Shown here in pieces: positions 31,589 through 43,875 of a stretch of DNA of 64,000 nucleotides. Within the stretch, counting starts at the first letter, position 1, and each line of letters starts with the position of its first letter. The stretch comes from Aspidapion aeneum (lineage: Eukaryota; Arthropoda; Insecta; Coleoptera; Brentidae), in the NCBI GenBank assembly GCA_963576565.1, contig OY755038.1, forward strand, positions 174,947,287-175,011,286. The letters run 5' to 3'. Below the pieces are notes generated by a model that saw only the letters and a program-made list of their open reading frames with translations, searched no databases and was not told the origin of the DNA. Position numbers and translations under genes: made by a program.

Positions 31589-33102
31589 TTAGTTCTGCCT
31601 TTTTGGACATGTCGCTGCAAAATATCCTTGGCCTTGGCATAAAAAACATCTTCCGGCATTTCTGTTTGTTGGCGTCACGGGTAGAGAACTATTTTCGACT
31701 GTTTCATTAATGTTTCTATTGTTTCTACTTGTGTACGCATTCTCAGTTTGTCTGCCTTCTGTATGTCTTTTGTACTGGTTCCCTCTATCCTGTCCCGCGT
31801 ATTCTCTCGGTCTGATTCCTCTTTGTCCACTATTGCCCACATTCGGGCTCACCTGTGTTGCCCTTGTCTCATTAAATGTTACGTTTGGCGTGTATCCGGG
31901 AAACCTGCTTGGTTCTCTTTTGCCTGTTGACAACTCTCTGTCTTGCCTTGTATATGTTCTGGTATTATACATAGGATCTCCATAGCGACTTTGTCTCTCT
32001 CTCTCGCTAGACCTATAGCTTCTGTAAGTTTCCTGCTGATTACGCACATTGCTATTGTGGCTGTCTCTATCACGTGCCGGTCCAATTGTCCTCTGTGATG
32101 ATCCTTGGTATCTTCCTGTCGTGCTTTCATAGAGTCTCTGAGGGCTTCCGTATCTGACGTCTCGTTTTCGACTACCTCTATCGCTTCTGAAATTTCTGTA
32201 CTCCCCGTTCCTTTCAGTCGGTGCGGCATCTATCGCTTTTGCAATGTCCTTCAGCTCTTGAAAATCTTTAGGTTCTCTCTTTGGTTTGCTAAAGAAATAG
32301 TAGTGTCTCGCAGCTTCCTCAGTTAAGCTCTCCTCAAAGTAATCTAAGAAGATGTCAAAATCGCACTGGGCGTCAAACTGGCTGTAAAGGTAAATTAACT
32401 CATGAAAGTATTCCAGGGTACTTTCGTTTTGGCCTTGCCGTCTTCGTTCTAGGGTCTTTTTTGCCTCTCTTTGTCCAGAGCCCTTCCCCCATTCTTTTAG
32501 GAACTCTCTTTTCACGTCTTCTCATGTATTTTCTTGGTTTTCGTCTCTAGTGGAGTATCGCTCCAACCATTTTAGAGCTGCTCCTTCTAGGAAAGAGCTA
32601 AAGTAGAACAGCTTTAATTCAGTTTTCCACGCATTCGCTATTGCGCGCCTCTCAAAATTATGCATAAATCTTGAGGCCGGCTGCCTACTCGGGGCAAATA
32701 CCTCCGGGCTTATGAATGCGGGAACAGCCGGGATTCTGATCCCTGGAGCTGTTCTACAGCTACGTATTGTCACGTCCAAATCTCGTCTGTATAACGTACT
32801 TGGACCAGCCGATACGTCTCTCTCATAATGCCTCTCTACGCTCTGGCAGTGCCTTACACTCATCCTGCTACGTGCATTTTCTTCCTCCCTATTTATCTCT
32901 GAAGACTGTCGACATCCCCGGTTCTTCGTTTGTCTGTCTCTTGTCCCACTGTTTCTTTGTTCGTCTATCTTGCTCTCTTCTTTTTTCTGCGCTTTAGGAT
33001 TTATTGACTCTATCCTCTCTGTGCAGTCTGCTCCATGCCTTCTGTTGTTGCTTTTGTTGTCATAATCCGATACGCTATCCTTGTGGCCAATTAAAATGCG
33101 TT
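31589..33102 (-). pseudogene. gag: gag, C-terminal two-thirds (capsid and nucleocapsid), one internal stop
   Basis: The frame is open from the edge of the inserted element (about 33102) to 31589, apart from one TGA at 32522-32524 where a Trp codon would be expected next to ENT. The capsid-type retrotransposon gag domain shows FMHNFERRAIANAWKTELKL and FLEGAALKWLERY, followed by LEYFHELIYLYSQF after the stop. The C-terminal half is Arg/Ser/Gly/Gln-rich, as expected for nucleic-acid binding. The terminal zinc knuckle CFLCQGQGYFAATC fits CX2CX4HX4C except that Tyr replaces the His. Gag forms the particle and packages RNA. The stop, the altered knuckle and the insertion upstream make this copy non-functional. 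Confidence 0.85.
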
Positions 33103-36100
33103 GGGTGACATTTGTGGCAAACTAAAAGACGTTGCCGCCATTTTGTGACACTGTAAATAGAACAATAACGCTGTGCCAATTTGTGACACTAAAATCAAAT
33201 TACTGAGTAATTAAACAAATATCTGGAAGCAGAACTGTATTTTCCAGCTAGGTAAAACATGGATATGCCCGGTAACTTTTATACAGTGGAGAAGGGGGGG
33301 GGGGTTCAGAAATAAGAAAATTTTAAGTGCGCCACAGTGTTTTAATACCAATGTTTTACAAAGATCTTAAATAAAATACAGTTCAACTCAAACGTTGTAG
33401 CCAAACAATGAAACTCTACCTACTTCCGAGGCTTCCAGAGTATTTGTGTAATTACAAAAACCAAAAAAATTGACTAATAAACAAAATAAAATTCTAAAAG
33501 ATTCTTAAATGAATCAAAATGACACAAATAGAAAGTTCCTTATAGGTAGATGCACATTTCCAACAGGTCACAGTGTACCTACATTTGAGTCAGTAGTGTG
33601 AGACTCCATTATATAAATGACTGTAAAAAAAACACTTCCAAAATCATTCTGTCATAGGGGAGATCTGGACCAAATATCTGCTGTCATCATTTTACATTGG
33701 GTAGAATGAGACAGACAGCAACCCAGTCCGAGATCTACCCCATGAGGCAAAACAATGTAAGGAAACACTAAAAAAAAATATAATCTCATCTCTCTTTTGT
33801 CTCTGTAAAGTTGGCTCATTGGATTGTACAAATAACGCCAAAATTAGTTCATCTTGTTTATTTTAGTAAAACTACATAAAAACACTGGAAACATGAAATC
33901 CGTTAAAAAAAAAAAAGGAACAAGTTCGGGCCAAAATAGCAAGGCACTCCAAATTTCACAGGAGAAATTGTCTTAAATAAATGAAATGAAGGAAAACAAG
34001 TCAATTTAGTAAATATGCCGCAAAATTTGGTCATGACGTCATACCTTATCTTGCGTTTACAAGAAATGCAAAAGTTGTTCTTAATGAAAAAATTATATGG
34101 AAAATAATATGTAAAAAAAAATTATATCTAAAGCTTGCTCCTACCTTGGTCCTGGATTATTGTATGAGTAAATAAAAAAAAATTATTTTATTTTGTAAAC
34201 CTGGAGTTCTGTTGTCCAGACATCTCCTCACCACTGCACCGGGTCCTGTCCTGTTTACGCCCACCCTGAGGATCTCCTAGCACATGATGCTAGGGCAGCA
34301 CATAGTCAAAAATGGTTGCTGGATTCTTGCCCGAGCGTAAAAACCCTGTGAAAAATGAAATATTTCACTTTCCTTCGTCGGTTTTGCACGAGGTTCCCCT
34401 ACACCGAGAATATTAAATCACGAACCCCATGTCGACTCAATAAAATAAAGTAGATTTAAACAGATGAACTAAAATAATCCTAATGTACCTTTCCCAGGGT
34501 TACAACTGGCTCGAACCTCGTTCCACCAGCAAAACTGTCCCGTCGATGGAATGGACGGGCTGTAACCAAAGGAAAAAACAATATATAGTTTTTATCCAAA
34601 ACGTGGTTACAAAAAAAATATAAAAAAAAACTCCAAAAATTCCCCACGTCTTTTGTCGAAAAAGTACATTTCACACGAAAGAATTAAAAAAAAATTAAAA
34701 AAAATCGATCTTACCACGCTTATTTCCCGTAGAAATGGCGTAGGCCGCCTTAAATCCCTCTCAGAGGATGTGAGCGTCACTTAAGATTCGTCTAAACCAC
34801 GACGGCTCACAGTATACCGTCTTTGGTATAATCTGCAACTACTGCAGTGCCAATAAGTGCCAATAACTACAAAAACAATGGCGACACCAACAGACGGCCA
34901 CCAGCCCAGCCAAAATTCTTTAGGAAAGAGACAAGACACTTTGTCAAGAACACAAAAAAATTGAAGTTGCCGGAAATCGTTTCTAGATTTGGTGGGGACA
35001 GTACACAGTACCAACCAAATTTTCCTAGTTAAATTTAAATAAGAATGCAAACGCATTTATAAAAAAAACGCTCTCGCCGAAAAATCACTAACTCCGGTTT
35101 GCGAGCCTGGAGAAAAAAACTGCGGTTTTCAAACTAACCAATGATGAAATACACTAATACTTCCGTACCCTGCGCATGAGGTGTTGTCGGATCTATTTCC
35201 ACAGTTGAAATTTTTATAACAAGGACATTGAGACACCCTCCATACATAGACCGAACATTTGCTTACCGGGCCCCCGCCAGCATAGCAAGTAGGAGGAACA
35301 TAACCAGCCGGACTATAAGAAGCTCAGCATTGAAACCGTCAACTGTAGAATCAATTACTGGAGATCAGAGCATGCATCAAACCCAGGAATATTCGAACAC
35401 TCAACCAATTTCCATATGAGTAAAGCTATACTAAGTGTAGAATTTAGTTGTATTTTAGTTACAGTTTTAGTCAAAAGTTTCCTTTGCTCTTTATATATGT
35501 TTTCTCTAAGATTCATATGGTTTGACGCCATTTTTGTAAAACATTTCTACATTAATAAAGTTGTTTCTGAACTTGAACCTAAAAATACACATTGAACTAC
35601 TGCTTAAACCCGGCCTAAGAGTGTTCAGATGTTAAGTTTGCTCACCACTAGCTAGCCCTACACAACCCTTCAATCCGACTGAGTTAGCTATTAACTTTAC
35701 TTAACTATGATTATATATAAATTTATATAATATAAAAATACGATTTTGTTTATTCTTTTAGTCCTGGTTTTTATTCCTCGTTTATCTCCCATTTATAAAA
35801 GTGCATAACTCGTATTTATTTTATCTTCTCCTTATCAAATTAATAAAGATATCAAAGTGGGCGGAGCCTCGGTTGTTACTGGTCAAACCGTGGACCTAAA
35901 TATGTTTTCGTGCTATCAAAACTAGCTAATCATCCGTGAAGGATATGAGGTTCGGAAGAGAAAACATTGTCCCAATATCCTCGAAAATAAACATAAGCGA
36001 ATGAAATGTTCATCTAAATGTTTTCTTCCTGTTACTGAAACCATTTGTGATGCGGCAACGTCGCCATTCCCCAGCAGAACAGCTGTTTATTTTCATGAAC

Positions 36101-36402
36101 GTCAAAGAAAATTACGAAATTTTACAGATAAACAAAACAATCAAAAGTTTTTATGTGATTTTTCCCGAAACCTGTGATCTCAAATTCCAATTACGATGCC
36201 TAAATAATGCGACGTGCGCAGTGTCCACACGATGGGATGCTTCCTGTTTAAGGTAACTTTCTGGACAGTATCTAACCTTCAAACCTAGCTCTATAAAATA
36301 CCCTTAATTTGTGTACAGAAAGACCGAGTCGAAGAGCCTTGATTATTTACCTAGATAAACAAATATGTAACGTTTGCCTTAAACGTAAAAATGACACGTT
36401 AC
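33103..36402. mobile_element. 3.3-kb insertion splitting gag; element type unknown
   Basis: The gag frame stops at both borders (about 33102 and 36402) and continues on the other side. The borders carry GGTGACAT and CGTTACAT, a possible imperfect 8-bp target duplication. The ends share GTGACATTTGTGG (left) and GTGTCATTTTTACG (right, inverted). A TTTGTGACACT motif repeats near the left end (33141 and 33179). Inside are a GC-richer non-coding stretch (about 34200-34570), a small inverted pair at 33655-33745 and a segment ending in AATAAA (35550-35560) that could be a poly(A) site. Short plus-strand frames (34847-35032, 35228-35419, 36047-36256) match nothing I know. Confidence 0.65.
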
Positions 36403-36891
36403 ATCCTCTGATAACGATTCTTCTGTACCTTTTCCTGTTAACTCTACGCGTGCTCTACCTGGGTTGAGTTTTCTGTACCCCTTTTCCATGTTATCTTGCC
36501 ATTTTATTGTTTTTCCTATATCTTGTGTTCCGGATCCTCCAGGCAAATGTAAATTTTCTTTTGCCTGTGACTCTCTCTCTACCGGCTTCACCTGGGAGTT
36601 GGAGTCTCTCTCTTGCTCTATCTCTTTTGGTTTTTCTTGTTGTGTCGAAAGATTGTCACCGGTGTTCTGTTGTTCTTTTTCTACTTGCTCTGTTTTCTCT
36701 AGGTTGGGGATCATCGTAATGTCTAGACTTTCAAAAAGCCCGCCGTTTGCGCTTGAGTACGCGCGTGTTACGCGTCTCGGTGTTGCATTAGGCGTGCTCA
36801 TAGAGCCACCTCTCTGTCCTGAAGCTCTTCTTGTCGGGCTGTGCTCGACTAAAGACTTCCTCGCAAAAACGTCTTCTTCATTCGCGCTCAT
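36403..36891 (-). pseudogene. gag: gag, N-terminal third
   Basis: Starts at the ATG at 36891 (MSANEEDVFARKSLVEHSP). It contains a Ser/Arg/Gly/Pro-rich segment with TPRRVTRAYSS, then a Glu/Lys/Gln-rich, probably unstructured or coiled segment, typical of the N-terminus of gypsy-type Gag. The native frame runs into the inserted element at about 36402. A few foreign codons lead to a stop at 36379. The remainder of gag lies on the far side of the insertion. Confidence 0.75.
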
Positions 36892-38663
36892 CTTGTTTTT
36901 GTTTTCTGTACCTAAGACTCTTATTTATATTGCTGTGGTAGTATGGTTAACTACCCCGAGTTCCCCGCTACTAATTTTTTAAAGTGCCCTAATCAAAAAA
37001 AAATTGTCGCCCAAATAATTTGGATAAATTTTTAAGTGCGCCTGATCTGTAAGAAAAAATTCATTCACCAGGGTTTTTGTGTGTGCGCCCTAAAATAATA
37101 TTTTTACGCTGGTAGCGTCCGATGTTTGGCTTAATTTTTTCTTATATATATTTAAATATACTTTTTCCTCTTGCTTTTTTTTTATTTTTACTAATAATAT
37201 TTTTTCTTATCTTCCTCTCAATATTTTGGTAATTTTTTTTTTACCAGTTTTCCACTCAGTTTTTTTTGTCGGATATTCCTAAAATACCTAAAAAATATAA
37301 TTTTTATTATTAGTTTTATTTATTTTACGCAATTTGCCCTTTCCCGAGTGGGTTTAATTACTATCCTGTGGGTGCCTACCAATTTTTTGGCCCACACATT
37401 ATTAAAATATCTTTTAAACTGCCCTTGTAAAAGTGGTGTCTATAATTTCTACACCTTCCCTATAATTTAAAACTTTACTAAAAACCAATGTCACACATTT
37501 ACATGTCTAAACCATCGTTAAATATACTAATAATATAAATAATCGCTAATAGGTAAGCTAATTGTATTAATCTGTATTTTTTGTGCCTATATTTTTTGTG
37601 TTATTTTTAATTTCGACACTCAAAAAAAATCTAAAAAATATAATTTATTTAATTTTGTCCTTTTCCTATTTTAACAAAAAGCAGGAAGAATTGTACCACA
37701 AAATGTCATTCTACATATCATGTTTTTTGGGTAAATCTGGATCATAACAATAAAAATTAAAAATTTTATACCTATTATTTTCAGACAAAAATGAGTAGGT
37801 CGTGTTTATTTATTAAAACACGCAGGTACCTATTTTGTCTACTCAGCAGTTATACTTTTTATTCACGTGTTTTACTGCATGTAAATATGTAAATATGTGT
37901 GACCTAGTCATGACCCAAATATTTCGAGTTGATTTTTTCTAAATAGTCCAAAAAATTTAATAGTTCTTCCCTTGTAAAATTAATATCCTCGGGTTTTGGA
38001 AGAACGATGTTATCGACGATGTTTGTTTGGTATGCACAGGGCGGCTCTGCCCTTATTTCGTTCGGGATTACGTCCCTTGTTCCTGTATGCCTAACTTCCC
38101 CGAGTAGCCTTGCCGTTGCCTCCCTAGCGCGCCTTCTTGTTCTCTTATTTGAACGTTTCCGTCTCATTCGAATTAGGCCTTTTCAGACTGTACAACAGGG
38201 TTTTTCTCTCCTTTTTCGCCGTCTGACCCCAAGGAATCAATCCAGCAAATCGAGAAGAAAAAATCCCTCTGTTTCCGACTTTTTAACGAACGGTATCTCT
38301 TCCGTCTGACCCTTACGAATCAATCAAGAGAGAAGCGGTTTCACGCGAAGTATCCAACCGTTGTACCCTTTGAATCCAGCCAGGGGATACTTGTAATATG
38401 TATTTAACAAAAACACAAAAATAACAAATAAATCAAACACACGTTATTTTATCCCTTTAGAGACAATGGCAAGTTACTTTAATTGGCCCCCCAAAATCAG
38501 TCTTGCCTCGAAATATTTGGGCTACTTTTTGTTTTTTTTTTAATAATTAGAAAATTTCATAAAACTACAGACCAATTTCCTTTGCTTCTATAACTCCAAA
38601 TTTTGAGTGCTGCGAGCGGTGTCTCTAAATTGTAAGGAATTCAAAAACCAGGCGCCTCTACCA
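36892..38663 (-). other. Long 5' leader of the LTR retrotransposon
   Basis: About 1.77 kb between the 5' LTR and gag, with a very AT-rich, T-run-rich centre (about 37130-37900). Near the LTR two imperfect copies of CCGTCTGACCC followed by GAATCAATC occur about 90 bases apart (38219 and 38305). TGG abuts the LTR at 38661-38663 (minus strand), followed by TAGAGGCGCC. That is a plausible tRNA primer-binding site, but I cannot name the tRNA. One small frame is listed separately. Confidence 0.6.
37904..38167 (-). CDS. Small basic protein in the retrotransposon leader (87 codons)
   Basis: Begins with a strongly basic segment (MRRKRSNKRTRRRAREA) and ends acidic (PEDINFTREELLNFLDYLEK). The composition is unlike chance translation of AT-rich DNA and the codons are GC-richer than the surroundings. 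The basic start looks like an RNA-binding or nuclear-localisation type motif. It lies upstream of gag on the same strand. Function unknown; it may be an accessory frame or part of an older, longer gag. Confidence 0.4.
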   Translation of the reverse strand: MRRKRSNKRTRRRAREATARLLGEVRHTGTRDVIPNEIRAEPPCAYQTNIVDNIVLPKPEDINFTREELLNFLDYLEKINSKYLGHD

Positions 38664-39316
38664 TATCACGCTTGCCTGGCCTCTTTGGACTGGCTTGGGG
38701 GTGCGTAGCTCAAAAAATATATGCGTAGAGAAACTCACTCTTTTTGGGGTAGACTTTGTAGAGTCGGGTTGGGGGTAGCTATTCCCTATTCCCGCCTCGA
38801 CAGAGCACTACACGCCGTCACTCTAAACGTTAGAGTGCCACCCTCAGTCAAGATACCACTCAGAACGATTTAAAATTGGGAGAGGTTAGAAACTTAAGGA
38901 GTTATTGGTTATGGTCTTATTAGTTTATAATGGGAGAAAACTCGAAATAACTAACAAACAAACTTATAGGTACTTACTTGTAAACTACGGTAATCCTACT
39001 TATTTTGGGTCGCTTGCTTATATCTGTCTTTTGGACGGCCACTCGGGACTCGTCTTACTTTCTCTGCACTCGAACCTAACTTTTCTCTTTCCAAAAACTG
39101 ACTGCCCTGTCACCCCGTTTCGCACCCTTGATCTTTCTTTCGCGACCATCAAAACTGCTGACGGTGTGACATCACATTTATAATTATTATTTAATCTTAA
39201 TCAAAATATTTGGTAACAACTATAAATGATCGATACAGTGCCGTACGAATTAGCAGGCTTGTACCCATTTTTAACCCTTTTTTAGCTACAAGCCTTTAAT
39301 TCGGCCAATCGCTATA
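38664..39316 (-). repeat. 5' LTR of the LTR retrotransposon
   Basis: Same boundaries and sequence as the 3' LTR, with about a dozen substitutions and an extra CTACAAG. Adjacent to the leader and gag, so it would carry the promoter for the element's minus-strand transcript. No core promoter element could be assigned confidently. Confidence 0.95.
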
Positions 39317-39320
39317 ATAT

Positions 39321-41198
39321 TGTAGACAATTAGCTCCCAAATAGCTCTACGCTTACCTAGTTTTGTTAAACTGACATTATTTTTGCAAAAATAAAAAGTT
39401 ATAAACACAAAATACGGTTTTTTCCATTTTTTTCGAACTTTTTAAGGTTACGTAAAAAATTACATTTACAAAAGTTTAGATATTTTTATTACCTATGACT
39501 GTTATGTATGTCACTTTTTCTACGAATCCAAGTTTTACCGAAACATTTTTTACCCCCCAAACCTAACCCGCAACGCCCCTGCTCAAGCATTTATTTTTTT
39601 TTACTTTAATTTTCGCCGCTCTACAATTTTCGCCGCTCTCCAATCTTCAATGCTTCAGGTCCTGTTAATATTTTTTTTTCTCGCAAAGTGCAATTTGACT
39701 GGTCTAAAATGAAAATCTCCTTGAAGTATTAAGTTCACAGAATACCACCGGTGATTAGAACTAGAGAGAGAAAGGTTGCACTGCTAAGCATTCATTGTAT
39801 GTTCTCACTCTAAAAAAACTCTTAAAATTTTTCTGCAGTGTCCCATATACGTAATGTATAGCCGTGGCCGTTCCAGTTACTTCAAATATAATGCATTGAT
39901 TATAGCATCGCTCACTGTGGGCAACCGCCTTAAGAGCATAACTTTTAAATATACCCCAAAGACCCTAATTTTTACCAGTTATTTGGAAATAATTCAAAAA
40001 CTAATTAACGCATTGGAACACTTGAATCAGATTTGAATAAAGAATCAAAATAGCTATATTTCCTATATATATTTTTTCTAGCTCCAATAGTTTTAAAACT
40101 AAAGTTTTTTTTTAATTTTTTTGACAAATACAAAAAAGTCATATTTTATCATAAAAATTTGATAAGATAAAAAGGTTACATTTTTTTTTCCGCCATTTTG
40201 ACTCCGCCATATCTTTCAAAAAACCTATTTACCAAAATGACAAGTCAAAACTTATTCTCTGGGATGTCCTTAACAAAGTTAGCTTGTAGGCAGAAAGGTG
40301 ACAAGACTTGCACACAAAACTTGATTTGTCCATAAAACAAATAATAATATTTTTAATTACTTGCACATTCTTAACCCCTTTAAACGAAAATTTTATCATT
40401 AGAAGTTCTATGATTTCTAGAACTAGTCGATTTTTTACATGGGTAAAACTATTTATACCAAACTGCCTAAAAATAAGCATAAAAGAATTACCTAACAAAT
40501 TTAATTCGACAAACCTACATGTTGAACATGTTATTGAAATTGAAAACATATTTTTTTACCTAAAATTGCATGTCAGAACTGAATGTAATTTAAATAAAAC
40601 TAATAATATTAACCCTGTCAGTAAACTGCATGAGTTTTATTTTATTTTTTGGTTTCAGGAACATGAAATTATACAGCTTTAGTCTTTTGCAAAAAATAAA
40701 TTTTGATTTTTGATTTGATTTAGCTTTGGCGTAAATTTATTTTTCACATATCTTTTTTACCCTATTTGTATTCGATTTTGGAAATAAGCATGAAATATCC
40801 TTTAGAATGACGCATCAGACAATAAACTTTATTTTATTGTCTTTTGCATTTTTGCACTTTTGAATGACCTTATTTTTGATTAATATTGTTATTCGTTTAA
40901 ACTTCATTTGAAAATCAGGGTTTGCTTGCCTTAATCATTGTTCTTTAATGTCTCCTAGAAGTACCTTAAACCCCCTAAATGTGCCCAATTCGAGACACCC
41001 TTTCCAGGGTTACCCCCTCTCAAAATGCAGACTCAAAACGGCTTGCCATATGAACTTCCCTTAAAAATCATGCTCCGCTCGCAACACAAACAATATACAT
41101 ATACAAATATGTAGGGTACAGAATGAAACATCACCAATATTTAGTTCAAATTTGCCGCCAGAATTTTAGTGGCGCTACTCAGGACGCCTTTGGACCTG
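39321..41198. other. No gene; dispersed repeat at 39535-39800
   Basis: 39535-39800 is the inverted relative of 17820-18290, and 40080-40250 resembles 17370-17500. The plus-strand frame at 40308-40682 is AT-rich and unrecognised, so I treat it as chance. Confidence 0.5.
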
Positions 41199-41665
41199 CA
41201 GGGGTGCGTTTGAAAATTGTCACCCTAGGGTAAAGGTTATACCTGGGCTAGCCCGAACTCGTTCGAAAATGATCACGGTCAAAACGATGACGTCATACAC
41301 CTGCGTTCGAAAATCAAAAAGGTGATGACCCGTGGTGCGCCTAATTCACCCCGGTCAGAAGCGAGGCGAGATTCACCCGCGATTGCTCACCAGTGTTTAT
41401 TGTTTTTTATTATTTTGTGTTATATTTCACACACGATAACTTCAGTAAGTCTATAACTATTTAGAAAAGTAAAAATACTTCTTAAAAAAGTTAAAAGTCT
41501 CAAACCAAATCAAATCCAAATTATGTGTTAACAATCACAATGCGTTCGAAAATTTATAAGGCGATATTTACCCATGATAATTTGGCTTTTTTGATGACGT
41601 CACCAATATCGCTTTACCCTACCATCACCTTACCCTCGCCTTTTATTTTCAAAGGCACCACCCAC
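41199..41665. mobile_element. MITE family 2, copy 1 (about 460 bp)
   Basis: The left end CAGGGGTGCGTTTGAAAATT and right-end TTTTCAAAGGCACCACCC are imperfect inverted repeats, followed inward by GGGTAAAGG-type and TGACGTCA-containing blocks on both sides. A partial inverted copy lies at 60690-60970. CAGGGG ends suggest hAT, but I could not confirm an 8-bp target duplication. Confidence 0.65.
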
Positions 41666-43469
41666 CATCGGCAGTTTTGGGTTTAAACTTGGTCCCACGG
41701 GGGTGAAACTGTCATTTCATGTCCGATGACCATCAAAAAATAAAAAAGAACGCAATGAAATTAGATTTCTTAACACGCTTTTTTTGATTTTAATTTTTTT
41801 TCTAAAAGTCTTTGGACAAGCACATAAAAACAATATTTTCAACGTAACCTTCAATCCTGACATGCCGCGGTCTGGTGATACTAAAACTAACTCCAGATCT
41901 TCATCATCCGAGATTTGAGTCACTATCTATATCTTCCAAGATGTCCATCGCAACTTTGCTTACTATACCAAGGAACGTAAAACAAAAAAAAATCACCCAG
42001 CCGAAGAAAAAAAGAACGAAAAGAAGGAAGATATGAGAGAGATATGACAGGGATTGCTTACCAACCCTCACAGTGCAGGCGCTGAAGGTGGGTAGTTGAG
42101 TATACAAAATATGATGATCGCAGTTTGACAATGGATTCTAACTGGGTAGGTTACAGATTAACGATCTGGATGTTGCCAAGCCAAGTTTTGGTCAATTTTT
42201 TTTTATTCATTCTCCTCTTATGGTCGCATTTGAATTTTTAAAAATTTAGCCACAATGAAAGAGAAATAAATAAAAAAATTGCAAAATCTAACTTAAAAAT
42301 AAAATTATATTGTTTTAATTTTAGCTGCAAAAATCCCCAAATTTCAAATTTTCTCAAAAACTAAGGTTCTTAGGGAATATATATAATTACCTTTATTATA
42401 GAAAATAAAATTTTCTTTTTAACCATGTATAAGTCAGCGGGGTACGACCAATGACAAACTCTCCAGCGGCGTCCGTTTATTAAGGTAATGTAAATAAATT
42501 AAAAAAAGAAACATGTTTTTTACAAGTTTTACCCGATTTTCTTAAAAACTGTCAAAAATTGTGCTCTATAGTTGATTGTAGACAATGAACATTTCTCTTA
42601 AATGATGTATAACAGGGTAATTTTGAAAAATCACTAAACTTATTACATACCAATTTTTTAAAGTTTTATCCAATTTCCTCAAAAACTAAGCTTATTAGAA
42701 AAAAAATTATCTTACACTTTATTATAGAAAATGAAATTCCCTTTTTAACAATATGTAAATCTGTGCAGTCAAACTAATAGCAAACTTTCTAGCAGCGTCT
42801 GTTTATTGAGAAAATGTAAAAAAAAAATTAAAACTGCATGTTTGTCACAGGTTTTACCCGATTATCATAAAAAATAAGCCTTCTGTTAAAAATTGTGACT
42901 TATAGTCGAATGTAGACAATGAAATTTTCTTTTAAATGCTGTACCATAAAGTAAGATTTATCTTCAAATCAAATCTTCACAGGCGTCACAGTTGTATTTA
43001 AACTCAATTATTACAAATCACCAAACAAAGTAATTTTGTTACAGGTTTTATCCAATTTGCTCAGAAAGTAACCTCAATTAAAAAAATGTGTTTTATATTT
43101 TATTGTAGAAAATAAAATTCCCTTTTTAACGATATAAGTCAGTGAGTTTCGATCAATGACAAACTCTCCAGCGACGTTCATGTTTTACCCGATTTTTTAA
43201 AAAACTAAGCTTTTCATAACAAATGTGCTCTATAGTCGATCGAAGAAAATAAAATTTCATTTTAAATAATGTATAGCACGATATGATTAATTTCATTTTT
43301 AAAACTTCAGAGGCGTCCGTAAATAAAATAAATTTTTAAAAATTACCAAATAAAGCACCACACTATAGACGGCATCTGCATTGATATTCTTCGCGCCCCC
43401 TGAAAATTCGCACCCACCCTTTCCATCCCCCTCCAAAAAAAAAAAGATGAAACCACCCCCTCTGGAACG

Positions 43470-43700
43470 AAATAGCGATGTACAAAATAGCGAGTATTAA
43501 AATAGCGGTATCGAAATAGCGACAATCAACATAGCGATGTAATGAAAGGGTGACTATCAAAATAGCGATGTAACAAAATGGCGATGTAACAAAATAGCGA
43601 TTGTAACAAAATAGCGATGTAACAAAATAGCGACAATCAAAATAGCGATGTAACAAAATAGCGACTATCAAAATAGCGATTATCAAAATAGCGATATTTT
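43470..43700. repeat. Minisatellite AAAATAGCGATGTAAC at the palindrome centre
   Basis: About a dozen imperfect 13-18 base units, such as AAAATAGCGATGTAAC and AAAATAGCGACAATC. Inverted units (ATCGCTATTTTGAT) lie at 44005-44097 on the other side of the centre. The minus-strand open frame across it is a by-product of the repeat. Confidence 0.9.
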
Positions 43701-43769
43701 GGTTCGGTTTGGGCAATAGTTCGACAAAGGGGTTTCTTTCTAACAAATTAAAAAAAAATCTTCCCTGAC

Positions 43770-43875
43770 TTCTTTCTCGGGATCCTAGAAAGTGTGAATC
43801 CGAACCGAACCAAACTGAACCGATTTCGGTTCAGTTCGGATTCTCACCCTCTAGGATCCTGAAAGAGAATTTTTT
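43770..43875. repeat. Central palindrome of the fold-back element
   Basis: AATCCGAACCGAACC and its flank GGATCCTAGAAAGTG face CACCCTCTAGGATCC and CAGTTCGGATT across CCGATTTCGG. GGTTCGGTTT-type units continue at about 43930-44000. The GGTTC/GAACC motif is the same as in the macrodomain repeat at 30742. Confidence 0.8.

Larger units (their letters stand above)
23002..39316 (-). mobile_element. Gypsy/errantivirus-like LTR retrotransposon, 16.3 kb, defective, with a macrodomain
   Basis: Two direct LTRs (23002-23647 and 38664-39316) bound it. The 4-bp duplication ATAT lies at 22998-23001 and 39317-39320. Genes run right to left: leader, gag, protease, macrodomain, unidentified domain, RT-RNase H-integrase, env. 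The polypurine tract adjoins the left LTR and a TGG-starting primer site adjoins the right LTR. The element is long for its class, partly because a 3.3-kb insertion splits gag. It cannot be autonomous: gag, protease and macrodomain frames are broken, the polymerase YxDD box is damaged and env is truncated. The LTRs differ by about a dozen substitutions plus one 7-base indel, so insertion was not ancient. Confidence 0.95.

Noticed and set aside
34781..35056. 91-codon minus frame and overlapping 61-codon plus frame in the gag insertion
   Set aside because: Neither shows a known motif, and mutual overlap suggests chance frames in a GC-richer patch.
40308..40682. 124-codon plus-strand frame
   Set aside because: AT-driven composition (Ile, Asn, Lys, Phe), overlaps an equally long minus frame, and no motif is visible.
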